Below are positions 8,560 through 18,095 of a stretch of DNA of 64,000 nucleotides, piece by piece. The translations under genes and the position numbers were made by a program. The notes beneath the pieces were generated by a model. It searched no databases and was not told the origin of the DNA. It saw only the letters and a program-made list of their open reading frames with translations. Every line of letters begins with the position of its first letter. Position 1 is the first letter of the stretch. Source of the stretch: Proteus appendicitidis (GTDB taxonomy: Bacteria > Pseudomonadota > Gammaproteobacteria > Enterobacterales > Enterobacteriaceae). Location of the stretch: contig NZ_CP127389.1 in the NCBI RefSeq assembly GCF_030271835.1, positions 248,001 through 312,000 of the forward strand, given 5' to 3'.

Positions 8560-11085
8560 CTATCTGCATTCAAGTTGTAAAAATTGGATTTTCTCTAAGG
8601 CAAGATCCACATTTAACGGTGTTTGACACTGTTCAACAGCACTGTTGCCCCACTTAGCTCGTAACTGGCTGTATTCTGGTACGCCATTTAAGAAAACTTC
8701 ACCATCATTGGCCACAATGCCACTTGAAAGTACGTGGTCGTCTTTATAAATCTCAACTTGAGTACCAAATGGCAGCGGTGTTCCGTTGTAGTGTAAGTTT
8801 GCAAGCACACGAGCGCCTTTTCTTGCTTTGAAATCGGCTAAGACAATTGCACCTTTGGTTGGAATAACGGTTGTCGATGTTAATTCAACATCGTTATTAC
8901 CTGTTAAAGAAGCTGGATCAACAGTGACTTTATTACGTTCATAACGTGAAACATTAGGAATAACGGCATAACCTTGCGCATTGGTATAAAGGCTTTGTGC
9001 GCTGCTGACTTTTAAGTGATCAACATCTTCTGCTTTAATTAAAATGGCAGAATCGTAAATGGTACGAGATGGCGTGATCCCACCTTGATGCACCAAAAGT
9101 GCGCCCGTCGCGCCCCAATTCATTGATTGATAGCGTTTGTCGTAACTGTAACCTGCACTGATCTCACCTCCAGAAGCACTGTAGTTACCATTAACAGAGC
9201 CGCTGTATTCTTGACGAGAATGGTTGTAGTTCTGTGAAATATCATATTGCAGATTGTTATCTTCCAACTGAGTACCACTTAAACTCACTGAACTAATAGA
9301 ATCACCTTGTTTACTGGTGTTATAGCGATAACTTAACCAGTTGTTATTCTGTTCAATATTAAATGGAAGACTAAAATTAATAGATAAAATCTGATCGGTT
9401 AATCCACTTTCTTGACGCTTGTTATAGGCATAAGAGACGCTATAACTTAATGCACGATAATTTGAGTTAAAACTCACATTAACATTGCGATCAACTCTGT
9501 CTTGATACCAATAATATTGTTGATAACCATTTAATGAGAGATAACCCATATCGCCTAAAGATTGTGATACAGATAACTGGAACTGTTTTTTCTTACGATA
9601 AAGATGAGAAAAACGCTCGTTAGCTGTGGAGAAATCGTAATAATCTTTTGTTGAATAGCGATACGAAGCCAGTGAAAAACCCGTTTTAGTATCAGGTAAA
9701 TACTTAGAATATTGAATACGATAAGATTGCCCTTGGGCTTCATCGTCATTTATTAACGTTGTTCTTGCGTGAGTAATATCTGCAGAAACGGCACCTAAAT
9801 AGCCAAGATTAACCCCAGTACCTAACGCATAAGCTTGATAATCAGCCGAGATTAAGGTGCCGCCATAAAGGGATAAATTGTAAGGAAGCCCATAAATAGC
9901 TGAGGTTTGAAAGAAATTAGGTTTTCTTGCCGCCGTATCGGCATGATATTTACCAATATCGACACTGTATTTTAAGCTACCCGCACGCTGCATCATCGGC
10001 ACTGCAGAAAAAGGTTGTGAAAAAGTACGGGTTGTTCCATCGGCTTCTTCGATCGTAACTTGTAAATCACCGCTGTAAGACGTGGGATATAAATCTGAAA
10101 TGGCAAACTCCCCCGGTGGAACGGAGGTCTGATAAATGATGCTGTTATTTTGTCGAACGGTGACAACGGCATTACTTTGCGCGATACCTCTAACGATGGG
10201 AGCAAATCCACGTTGGCTTTGTGGCAACATACTTTCATCAGAAGCCAATTTGATTCCACGATAAGGAATACTCTCTAATACATCATTATCAGAAGCGGTT
10301 TCACCGATAGTTAAACGACTTTTTAAACTACGAATATCTCGCTCAACATAAGTCTGCAAGCTATTCCATTGAGATGAGTTATCGCTATTTTTATTGTAGT
10401 TGCTGTGGTTACGTAAACGCCAAGCACCAACGTTAACGCCACTACGTAATCCTAAGAAAATAGAGTTACTATTATTTTGGTCACGATACCAATACTGATT
10501 TTGACGATAAGTGTAATTCACAAAAGCAGCATTGATGCCATCGTTCCACTGTGCTGGTGGAATATAGCCTTGCCCATAATTGTATAAAGCAATTTGTGGT
10601 ATAGAAAACGACAAGCGCGCTCGTGAAAAATCATACTCATACTTTGCATTCGGAATAATGCTAGCAATATCGGTAACTGTTGATGTGTTTGCTTGTTGGC
10701 TAAATTGCGATGTTGCAGACTCTTTCACTCCCCAATTTAATAAATCTTGTTTGGTTAGCTCAGGCGTCAGCACCTTTTTTTCTTCATTAAAAATAAAACG
10801 GACTTGGCGATTGTCGATTAATTTATTATTGAGATAAATATCAACAGAGTAGACACCAGGAAGCTGTCCTCCTGTAAAAGAAAAGTAATCAAGGTTATTA
10901 ATATCTGCAACCTGATTTTCTATGCCTAAATTGAGTGCATCAGGATTAAATTGCTCTTCAGCAGTCACCTGATAAGGAAATAAAATAGAGGCTATCGCTA
11001 TGGCAAGCACACAGTGGCGATAGAGATTATCAGTAGGAAATACCGATAATCGTTTTGTAGATAACGCGATGATGGATAAAGTCAT
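8560..11085 (-). CDS. Fimbrial outer-membrane usher (FimD/PapC family)
   Basis: 841-aa outer-membrane usher that receives chaperone-subunit complexes and assembles the pilus. A signal sequence with a long N-region precedes the N-terminal periplasmic domain (FNPDALNLG..., typical of ushers). The 24-strand barrel with plug carries PIVRGIAQSNAVVTVRQNN, and the C-terminal domains end QFLQLECR with the conserved Cys pair (about C825/C840). Length fits the family (800-880 aa). It lies 12 bases downstream of the chaperone and directly upstream of the adhesin. No frameshift is seen, so the operon looks intact. Confidence 0.95.
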   Translation of the reverse strand: MTLSIIALSTKRLSVFPTDNLYRHCVLAIAIASILFPYQVTAEEQFNPDALNLGIENQVADINNLDYFSFTGGQLPGVYSVDIYLNNKLIDNRQVRFIFNEEKKVLTPELTKQDLLNWGVKESATSQFSQQANTSTVTDIASIIPNAKYEYDFSRARLSFSIPQIALYNYGQGYIPPAQWNDGINAAFVNYTYRQNQYWYRDQNNSNSIFLGLRSGVNVGAWRLRNHSNYNKNSDNSSQWNSLQTYVERDIRSLKSRLTIGETASDNDVLESIPYRGIKLASDESMLPQSQRGFAPIVRGIAQSNAVVTVRQNNSIIYQTSVPPGEFAISDLYPTSYSGDLQVTIEEADGTTRTFSQPFSAVPMMQRAGSLKYSVDIGKYHADTAARKPNFFQTSAIYGLPYNLSLYGGTLISADYQAYALGTGVNLGYLGAVSADITHARTTLINDDEAQGQSYRIQYSKYLPDTKTGFSLASYRYSTKDYYDFSTANERFSHLYRKKKQFQLSVSQSLGDMGYLSLNGYQQYYWYQDRVDRNVNVSFNSNYRALSYSVSYAYNKRQESGLTDQILSINFSLPFNIEQNNNWLSYRYNTSKQGDSISSVSLSGTQLEDNNLQYDISQNYNHSRQEYSGSVNGNYSASGGEISAGYSYDKRYQSMNWGATGALLVHQGGITPSRTIYDSAILIKAEDVDHLKVSSAQSLYTNAQGYAVIPNVSRYERNKVTVDPASLTGNNDVELTSTTVIPTKGAIVLADFKARKGARVLANLHYNGTPLPFGTQVEIYKDDHVLSSGIVANDGEVFLNGVPEYSQLRAKWGNSAVEQCQTPLNVDLALEKIQFLQLECR

Positions 11086-11097
11086 AACTCTACACTC

Positions 11098-11757
11098 TTA
11101 ATTTAATACTTTATCTACAGTTGCACCGTAGTCATTAATAAACTGCACAATGACTTTCTGAGAAGTAGAACTCTCTTTAAGTAACACCACTTCTTGATAA
11201 GGGTTGATTAAAGGGTCGTAAGGGTAGCGTTTGTCATCAAGAAAAATATGTTTAATCGTGAGGTGATAAGGTGTTTTGTTCTTAAGCACCAAGCCTTGGC
11301 TTTGTTTTGATAATTCGACGTTATTAAAATTAAGTGGCTCAATATCATGAGAGCGTAAAAAGAGCTTAAATTGAGAGTTAATGACGAGTTGTAATTGATT
11401 TTCAGGGCTTTTTTCAACAGGTGGAATTGATTTTATATTAAGCCAATAGACGACTTCTGTATTTGAATTTAAGGGTTCACCAGTATAGGAAATACGTGCA
11501 GTTCCTGTGCCATCAGGTTCAATACGAAAAAGCGGTGGTGTTGCAATAAAAGGCGTTTTTTCTGTGCCTTGAAAAGCAGAAACCCAACTTTGGATAAGAT
11601 AAGGCTTTTCTTTATCCGTATTTAGAATAGGAATGCTTATTTCACGAGCGTTATCGTTATAAACAAACCGAGTTCCCCCCACACTGACTCCAGCAGCATG
11701 GCTTACCGTTATGAGAGAAAATAATAAAAATAGGGTTAGAAAAATATTCTTTTTCAT
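11098..11757 (-). CDS. Periplasmic fimbrial chaperone (FimC/PapD family)
   Basis: 219-aa immunoglobulin-like periplasmic chaperone that donates its G1 strand to fimbrial subunits. Signal peptide about 1-22 (LFSLITVSHAA). PapD-type anchors are visible: GGTRFVYND (conserved Arg) and VYWLNIKSIPP (conserved Lys and the family signature). The start was moved to MKKNIFLTL because it gives a normal signal peptide; four further codons upstream are open. It lies between the major subunit and the usher. Confidence 0.94.
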   Translation of the reverse strand: MKKNIFLTLFLLFSLITVSHAAGVSVGGTRFVYNDNAREISIPILNTDKEKPYLIQSWVSAFQGTEKTPFIATPPLFRIEPDGTGTARISYTGEPLNSNTEVVYWLNIKSIPPVEKSPENQLQLVINSQFKLFLRSHDIEPLNFNNVELSKQSQGLVLKNKTPYHLTIKHIFLDDKRYPYDPLINPYQEVVLLKESSTSQKVIVQFINDYGATVDKVLN

Positions 11758-11786
11758 AAATGGCGCCACAAAGTTAAGGGAAATAA

Positions 11787-11808
11787 GAGGGTAATAAGTA
11801 TTACCCTC
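11787..11808. terminator. Perfect inverted repeat between major fimbrial subunit and chaperone
   Basis: GAGGGTAATA and TATTACCCTC form 10-bp perfect arms around a 2-base centre. Read on the operon (minus) strand it follows the major subunit stop and is followed by TTATTTCCC. A hairpin here is commonly a partial terminator or an mRNA stabiliser that raises major-subunit expression over the assembly genes; which of the two applies is inference. Confidence 0.7.
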
Positions 11809-11816
11809 ATTTTTTA

Positions 11817-12338
11817 TTATTTATATTGGATGCTATAAACCGCAGATCCATTTGCGGGACCTGGTGTTGCTTGGGCTGTTGCTTTGTAGCGTGCAACATA
11901 ATCTAAGTTAATTTCAGTCCCTTTGATTTCGACTTCTTTCGAATCGTCATATAGGTTTATTTGAGATACGGCATCTTTTTCAAAAAGAGCGATACCCACA
12001 TTTGTCGCGCCACCAGAAACTTGGTCAATCGCTAAAATATCGCTATCAATTGCATCTCGAGTTCCGCCAAAACGGACAGCGACAGTGGTATCTATAGGGC
12101 AATCAATAAGTTTAATCGTAAAGTCTTTAAGGCCTGCAACTTCACCTTTAGTTGCTAAACTTTTTGATGACACTTTTCCTAAATCTACGGTTAGATTTTT
12201 AGAAGAGCTATCCACAGTACAGGCTTGATCTGTTATTTCTCCGGTAAAGTTAATAGTGCCCGATGCAAAAGCAGCAGGTGCAGAAAGTAGAGAGAGACTC
12301 ATCCCTAATAAATAGAGAGATTTATTTAATTTGCTCAT
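11817..12338 (-). CDS. Major fimbrial subunit (type 1 family pilin)
   Basis: 173-aa pilin. Signal peptide about 1-25 (LLSAPAAFAS), then GTINFTGEITDQACTVD, whose Cys pairs with the later LIDCPIDTT cysteine, as in FimA-type pilins. An N-terminal donor strand and the C-terminal penultimate tyrosine (YSIQYK), the usher-recognition signature, are both present. It is the first gene of the operon. The 205 bp upstream are very AT-rich and separate it from the LysR-type gene; no pair of inverted repeats suggesting an invertible promoter was seen. Confidence 0.93.
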   Translation of the reverse strand: MSKLNKSLYLLGMSLSLLSAPAAFASGTINFTGEITDQACTVDSSSKNLTVDLGKVSSKSLATKGEVAGLKDFTIKLIDCPIDTTVAVRFGGTRDAIDSDILAIDQVSGGATNVGIALFEKDAVSQINLYDDSKEVEIKGTEINLDYVARYKATAQATPGPANGSAVYSIQYK

Positions 12339-12543
12339 GACCGGTCCTATATAAAAAGTAGTTATTTTTACTTTTTAATTTATTTATAAGTATAGATTTA
12401 AGTATTGGTTTATTCGCATAAGAAATATGCCAATAAAATATAACATCACAAAAAATTTAAGTTAATAAAGATTTACATGAGTTTTTTTTGTTTTTATATC
12501 GAATTATTTAATGTTCGTTTTTAAAATTAAAAATAATGTTTAA

Positions 12544-13419
12544 TTAATCACTAATTAAATTTTGGTGTGGATTATTTATTAAAGATAATAGCTTTGCTAT
12601 GTCTCCTGTTGAAAATGAATTTTTATTCAAATAAAGATAGAACTTATATTCTTTATCTTCATTATGTGTATTTAATTGTTTGATCGTATTTTTATTCAAC
12701 TCTTCCTGAACAACCGTTAATGGAAGTCGAGAATAACCAAGACCTTGCTTAACAAAACTGATTGCTGTTTCCACAGAGCCAACATGAATAACCTGGTTAT
12801 TATGATCAGCATTGGAGCTATCAGCGAGTAAGGAAATATAGGTATGTTGTTGTAATTCCCTAGATAATTCATCATCTTGAAGATGTTGTAAAACACTGTT
12901 CGGGTGTGTTACTAATACTGTTTTAATGCTTTCTAAATCAATGGGTTGTAATGATTTTACATTATAATGTGTTATCACCAAGTCTTGATCTTTTTGCGCT
13001 AAAATATCTGATTTACTCAGCGCTGTTTTATGAATATTGATATCATAGTGTTTATTCTCTTTAATAAATTGCGATATTTTATTCCAGAAAAGACCTGAAA
13101 TATATAAAGGGTCGATAAGGATATTTATCTTTAACTTGTTGTTAAATATTAAGTTTTTAGCCTCTTTTTCTAATGAAATTGCTCTTTCAGTAATTTCTCT
13201 AGAGAGTTCAAGTAACAATTTACCTTCGTGAGTAAGTACCGCTCGTCTTTTCTCTAAAGAGAGTATTTCAATGCCTAAAGTTTGCTCTAATTTATTGATA
13301 GTATAGCTAATTGATGATTGTGTTCTATGTAATGCATCTGCGGCCTGAGCAAAGCCACCGTAGTCAACGACAGCTTGTAAGGTAATCCACTGATCGAGAG
13401 TCGTTCGGGATTTTTCCAT
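12544..13419 (-). CDS. LysR-type transcriptional regulator
   Basis: 291-aa LysR-family regulator. An N-terminal winged helix-turn-helix is visible at about 8-66 (GGFAQAADALHRTQSSISYTI), then a linker helix and a type-2 periplasmic-binding-like effector domain to the end. Resemblance is to the YafC/AllS-like group rather than to fimbrial MrpJ-type regulators. It is encoded just upstream of the pilin on the same strand, so control of the fimbrial operon is a reasonable inference but is not shown. A co-inducer cannot be predicted. Confidence 0.85.
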   Translation of the reverse strand: MEKSRTTLDQWITLQAVVDYGGFAQAADALHRTQSSISYTINKLEQTLGIEILSLEKRRAVLTHEGKLLLELSREITERAISLEKEAKNLIFNNKLKINILIDPLYISGLFWNKISQFIKENKHYDINIHKTALSKSDILAQKDQDLVITHYNVKSLQPIDLESIKTVLVTHPNSVLQHLQDDELSRELQQHTYISLLADSSNADHNNQVIHVGSVETAISFVKQGLGYSRLPLTVVQEELNKNTIKQLNTHNEDKEYKFYLYLNKNSFSTGDIAKLLSLINNPHQNLISD

Positions 13420-14737
13420 AATGGAACCTTCTTATTATTGTTTATTTAATACTCATTAAAAATGAAGCTAGCAATATATCTTAGCATTGTTAATAGGTAG
13501 TAATACTCATTTTTAAACCAAGTTTAAAAAATATTAACATTATAAGCCGTAATGTTATTTATTAATGTTCAGTACAAATAACAAAAATAAATATTTATTT
13601 TTCTATTTAAATTATTTTGTTTGATAAATTGGATATAGATGGCTTTTACTCTTTTTTCTCAATATTACCCTATATAACTAAAAAGTGTTATTTATAGTGA
13701 GAATTAAGATTTTATATTTGTATTATTATTCGTTTTTGTTTATTTTTTTATTTATATTTTTAATTTTATTAAATTACAATCTTAAATTAATTTATATTCT
13801 TATTTTTTGTGTTTTAAAATTAAAGTAAATTTATTTTTAAAATTTCTTTTACTTTTTGTGTTTTATTTTTTCTTATTTTTTTTAGTATAAAAACTTAAAA
13901 TAATAAATATTCTATCTTTTGCTCAAGGTGATTAAAGCAAGAAAAAGACGATTGCTTTTGATGATAAACACTATGCAATAATCCAAATTGGATTGTATTT
14001 GGTTTTAAATGTGGATATATGAGATATTTTGTTATGTAAAACTATTGGAGTTTTAAATACCGATGTTAAGTTTTGTACGCTATAAATGTCTTAGCTTATT
14101 TAACTTAGGGAAAGGAAATAATCAGCTAGAGATAATAATTTAAAAGTTAAAAGCTAACAAAAATCAATTTTTACTCACTCAAGGAGTTAATGTAGGTATA
14201 AAAACGTAAAAATATGATTTTGATCAATAATTGGTGACTGATTTTAGTTAAGTGTCCGATTTCGTGGATAGAACCCTAAAATAATAAGGGTAAGGCAAAA
14301 CATACTTCACCTTAAGGTAAATTAAATGCCTTATCCAAAATGGCATTTTATTCTCTGGTTAAATGGGAGGGGTGTTAGAAAAATAGACTGCAATAAAAAC
14401 ATTCACCTGAAAAAGCCGCATTCTCTTTATGATGTTCACTTTATTATCTTCATCTTGCCATTAAGTGATAGATAGTTTCTTTTTGTTATTACTTATCAAT
14501 TTTATTAAACAAAAAAGCAAAAAATAATCTTCCTTTTTTCTAGAAGTCAGAGAATAGGACAGAAATACGGATTAAATTTATACAATCAATGAACTATAAG
14601 AGGCGTGGATACACAGAATAGGGTGAAAAAAGTTTTAGTGTAGAGGGTGAAAGAATGAGAAAGAAAAGAATAAAGCCATTATCTTTCGTTTTTTTCGAGA
14701 AGATAATGGCTTTTTTTCAAACTAATTGAAGCAGAGC
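13420..14737. other. 1.3-kb AT-rich region without a supported gene
   Basis: No ORF of more than about 60 codons with a plausible start is seen on either strand. The first ~500 bases (13420-13920) are extremely AT-rich with long T and A runs. A small hairpin (AAATGCC / GGCATTT, about 14326-14348) followed by TATTC could be a weak terminator. The region separates the fimbrial module from mscM and probably holds the LysR gene promoter. It may be H-NS-bound or a decayed insertion. Confidence 0.5.
14668..14717. terminator. Terminator downstream of mscM
   Basis: A 12-bp perfect stem (AGCCATTATCTT / AAGATAATGGCT) with a T-rich loop, flanked by A and T runs, lies just past the mscM stop. It can act on either strand. 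Confidence 0.85.
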
Positions 14738-17700
14738 TTATAATCCGCCTACTTCTCTTGGTGTTGCACGCATTGAGCTACGAATTGTATTGCCCATCAT
14801 ATCCACTCTGGCTTGGAATGGTGGGAACGGTAATGGGATGCCGTGCTCTGCAAAGGCTAAGAGAATATTTTGGTGGATCTCGTGTCTTGCTGGCATTCTG
14901 TGCCCCATCTCTGCGGCATAAACACGTAATTCAAAAATCTGAATACCTTGCTGTAAATCGACCAGATAAACCTCTGGTGCTGGGTTTTCTAAAATCATCG
15001 TAGAGCGTTTTGAGGCTTCTAATAACACATTTGTCACTTGCTCACTGTTACAGTCTGCTGGAGCAGGGATGGTCATTACGATACGAGTGACGGAATCTGA
15101 GAGTGACCAGTTAATAAATTGCTCTGTAATAAAAGCTTTGTTCGGTACGATAATTTCTTTTCTATCCCAGTCGGTTAAGGTCGTTGCCCGAGTGTTGATC
15201 TTAGAAATATTTCCGGTCAAATTCCGAATAGTGACGGTATCGCCAATACGGATTGGTTTTTCAAATAAGATCATCAAACCTGAAATGATGTTGGCAAAAA
15301 TTTCTTGTAAGCCAAAACCTAACCCAACACCCATTGCTGCCACTAGCCACTGTAATTTTGACCACTCAATCCCTAATAAAGAGAAACCCACAATACTCCC
15401 AATTAAGGTGATGGTGTATTTGGTCATCGTGGTAATGGCGTAACCTGTACCCGGTGTTAAATCAAGATGCTGTAAAATGGCCAACTCAAGTAAAGCAGGG
15501 AGATTTCGTACTAATTGGGTTGTAATAATAATGACAAGGATTGCCACTAAAATAGAACCCATCGTAATAGGTTGTACCGTGTTAACACCGTTTACCGATG
15601 AGGTGACGTCCCAAAGTCGGATATTATCAACGAAAGAGAACGCAGTGTTTAATTCAGACCATAATAAGATCATCGAGACTAATGCAATCATCGTTAGAAT
15701 AGAGCGAACTAAACCAATGGATTGCGCACTGATAGCATCAAGGTCTATTTCTTGAGCTTCAATTTCAAGCCCTACTGTGCTCTCACCACTACTCCCAACA
15801 ATCGTATTTTCATCTTCACCTTTTGCACGCTGAGCCAGAATTTCTGCACGCTTTTGTTTAGCTCGTTCAAAGGCTAATTTTCGGCGCTGAATAAGCATCC
15901 ATCGCTGAATAATGTGGTAGATAATTAGTAGAGCAAACCAAATGGCGACAGACATTTCTAAACGACCGAGTAAGATAATCGATGTAGAAAGGTAACCTAA
16001 GACAGCGGCTAAACCTGCAATAACCGGGGCAAGCAGTAAGAACCACCATAAAATGGTATTGATAAGGTTATCGCCAGATCCATGTTTATCAAGATAAAGT
16101 GGGACGTGAGCTTTTTTAAGGCTAGATGTAATAAAGCTTAGGGCGATACAGAGCAGTAAGAAACAGAAGCGACCAACCGTTGGTGCAAATTCTCTATCGC
16201 TATAATATTCAAAGGTAACTAATGACATCATCAGCGGAACGATGACAAAAATAGAAAGCTGGTAAAAGCGCATCGCTTTTTTAACACGGCTCTCTTTCCA
16301 TTTAAATTGAGCAATAAATAGGCCGTTATGACGTGCAAAGGTTGCACTTATCATAAATAGCCACAGCACAGGTGCTGCTGCTGTGACGCCATATCCAATA
16401 GCTCCCGCCATTGGATAACGCCATTCAACACTTTGTAAGCCATAACCTACGGCAGACCATAACAGCGGTAATGGCAACGCAATTAAAATAGACCAAAAGA
16501 CCGTGCGTATCGTCAGTGAAAAGTGATCTTGTGTGACTTTACCAATACGGTTGCTGACTCTTTCAAGAAATGCGTTGTAGTGTTTTCGAGTGCGCAGACT
16601 AAAGCCCACAATTGATAAAGTAACAAATAGGAACAGGAACGTATCCTGATTTTTAAGCATGCTGACAGCAGCATGACCTAATTGTGAGAAGGTATCTAGC
16701 GAAAGCAATCGAGTGATATCTTTGACTAATAAAACCGGATAATTAAATTTGATGGGGCTGATATCAGCAACCCAGAACATATAACGGTTTGTGGCGTCTT
16801 TTGTCTCTTTTAATGCATCCGCTAATTGTGTTGTTGCCACTTTTAGTTTTGTTAACTCAAGAATTTGAGAATCATAACCGGATAACAACGAATTCAATAA
16901 TTCATGACGTGCTTGAATAAGAGAATCAAAAATATATTGCTGAGCTTCAGGCAATTTAGAGCCATCTGCGGTTTCTGGCGGCTGGATCTTACTTAAGTTT
17001 TCCAGCATATCCTCATAGCCTAAACGCTCGACACGTAACTGAATAATATCTCTATCAAGTTCTTGTGAACGAGGCATTTCAGGTAAGCGGGAAAGCTGTG
17101 TTCTTAATGCTTCACCTAATGCTGTGGAGCCACTTAACCACTGTGCTTGTTCTCGAATAGTGGTAAGCGTTTGACGAACTTGTTGTGTCTGCTGTGTGGT
17201 AATGCGTTGTTTTTCTGATAACTCACTCATTTCCTGTGTTTGTTTATTCAGGATCTGAGAAAGTTCACGGTTAGTTTGGATCTGTTTTGTCAGAAATTCA
17301 GGAAGTTCGCCACCTTTCTCCGCCAGCATTTCTGTTTTTTCTAATGCCAGATCAGCCACTTCTTGGCGTTTTATATTTAATAAGCTGCGCAATTGTTGTA
17401 GTTGCACATCAAGGCGCTGATAGCGTTTTTTAAATAATTCTAAGCGAAGGCGAGCAATTTCTTGGCGGTTATTAGCCGAAAGTTGTGCCATTTCAAGCTC
17501 ATTAACCATCGCTTTACGTGCGGTGACTTCAGCTTGTGTTAGCTTATTTTGTGCTTCTGTTAACGGTGTTGTTGACGCACTGGCAGCGGCGAGTCTTGCT
17601 GTTGCATCGCTGAGTAAACGGCGTGCTTCAGAAAGCTGTTGCGGTAATAAGTTTAAAGATTCGCTAATTTCTCGGCTTTTATCTTGCTCTTGTTGCTGAA

Positions 17701-18073
17701 GCCTTGCTTGTTCCATTAATTGGCTACTGATCTGAATAATTTTCTGTTCTAAATCAGGAATGCTAATTTTTTCAGGGATAGTCGGAACAGCATGGCTTTC
17801 TTCAAGCAGTTTGGTTCTTAGCTCTTGCGTAATTTGAGGGTAATCATCAATGGTTTTTTGATAGTTATCTGCGTTTGTTTGCGCTTTATCACCATCATTA
17901 ATCCAGTTGATAGTGCCTTGTAGCGCCTGAACTGCCTCAATATCTTGAGGATTGGTGCTTCCTTCAAGTTGTTTAATATCTTGACGTAATTTTTCTACAT
18001 CCGCTGATATTGCAGATGTGCTTAACGAAAGCGTCAAAAAGAGCGAGAAGAAAAGACTGATTATCAGGCGCAC
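14738..18073 (-). CDS. mscM: Miniconductance mechanosensitive channel MscM (YjeP)
   Basis: 1111-aa MscS-superfamily channel of the inner membrane that opens under membrane tension during hypo-osmotic shock. Signal peptide about 1-23, a long periplasmic coiled-coil region to about 430 (Gln/Leu/Arg-rich heptads), about ten transmembrane helices from 460 to 900, then the pore helix and MscS β-domain (GVGLGFGLQEIFANIISG, about 910 onward). MscK is the close paralogue, but linkage to psd-rsgA-orn identifies this as the yjeP locus. The start is GTG with GGAG eight bases upstream. It follows psd by 22 bases, suggesting a psd-mscM operon. Confidence 0.92.
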   Translation of the reverse strand: MRLIISLFFSLFLTLSLSTSAISADVEKLRQDIKQLEGSTNPQDIEAVQALQGTINWINDGDKAQTNADNYQKTIDDYPQITQELRTKLLEESHAVPTIPEKISIPDLEQKIIQISSQLMEQARLQQQEQDKSREISESLNLLPQQLSEARRLLSDATARLAAASASTTPLTEAQNKLTQAEVTARKAMVNELEMAQLSANNRQEIARLRLELFKKRYQRLDVQLQQLRSLLNIKRQEVADLALEKTEMLAEKGGELPEFLTKQIQTNRELSQILNKQTQEMSELSEKQRITTQQTQQVRQTLTTIREQAQWLSGSTALGEALRTQLSRLPEMPRSQELDRDIIQLRVERLGYEDMLENLSKIQPPETADGSKLPEAQQYIFDSLIQARHELLNSLLSGYDSQILELTKLKVATTQLADALKETKDATNRYMFWVADISPIKFNYPVLLVKDITRLLSLDTFSQLGHAAVSMLKNQDTFLFLFVTLSIVGFSLRTRKHYNAFLERVSNRIGKVTQDHFSLTIRTVFWSILIALPLPLLWSAVGYGLQSVEWRYPMAGAIGYGVTAAAPVLWLFMISATFARHNGLFIAQFKWKESRVKKAMRFYQLSIFVIVPLMMSLVTFEYYSDREFAPTVGRFCFLLLCIALSFITSSLKKAHVPLYLDKHGSGDNLINTILWWFLLLAPVIAGLAAVLGYLSTSIILLGRLEMSVAIWFALLIIYHIIQRWMLIQRRKLAFERAKQKRAEILAQRAKGEDENTIVGSSGESTVGLEIEAQEIDLDAISAQSIGLVRSILTMIALVSMILLWSELNTAFSFVDNIRLWDVTSSVNGVNTVQPITMGSILVAILVIIITTQLVRNLPALLELAILQHLDLTPGTGYAITTMTKYTITLIGSIVGFSLLGIEWSKLQWLVAAMGVGLGFGLQEIFANIISGLMILFEKPIRIGDTVTIRNLTGNISKINTRATTLTDWDRKEIIVPNKAFITEQFINWSLSDSVTRIVMTIPAPADCNSEQVTNVLLEASKRSTMILENPAPEVYLVDLQQGIQIFELRVYAAEMGHRMPARHEIHQNILLAFAEHGIPLPFPPFQARVDMMGNTIRSSMRATPREVGGL

Positions 18074-18095
18074 AAAGGTTACTCCGAATTACGTG

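Noticed and set aside
12339..12543. Invertible phase-variation promoter for the fimbrial operon
   Set aside because: No pair of matching inverted repeats was seen flanking the region and there is no recombinase gene nearby.
14255..14290. Insertion-sequence end remnant in the AT-rich desert
   Set aside because: A GTGTCC...GTGGATAGAACCC stretch recalls some IS ends, but no second end, target duplication or transposase remnant is visible.
14738..18073. Identification as MscK (KefA)
   Set aside because: Size and domains fit both paralogues, but linkage to psd, rsgA and orn marks the mscM (yjeP) locus.
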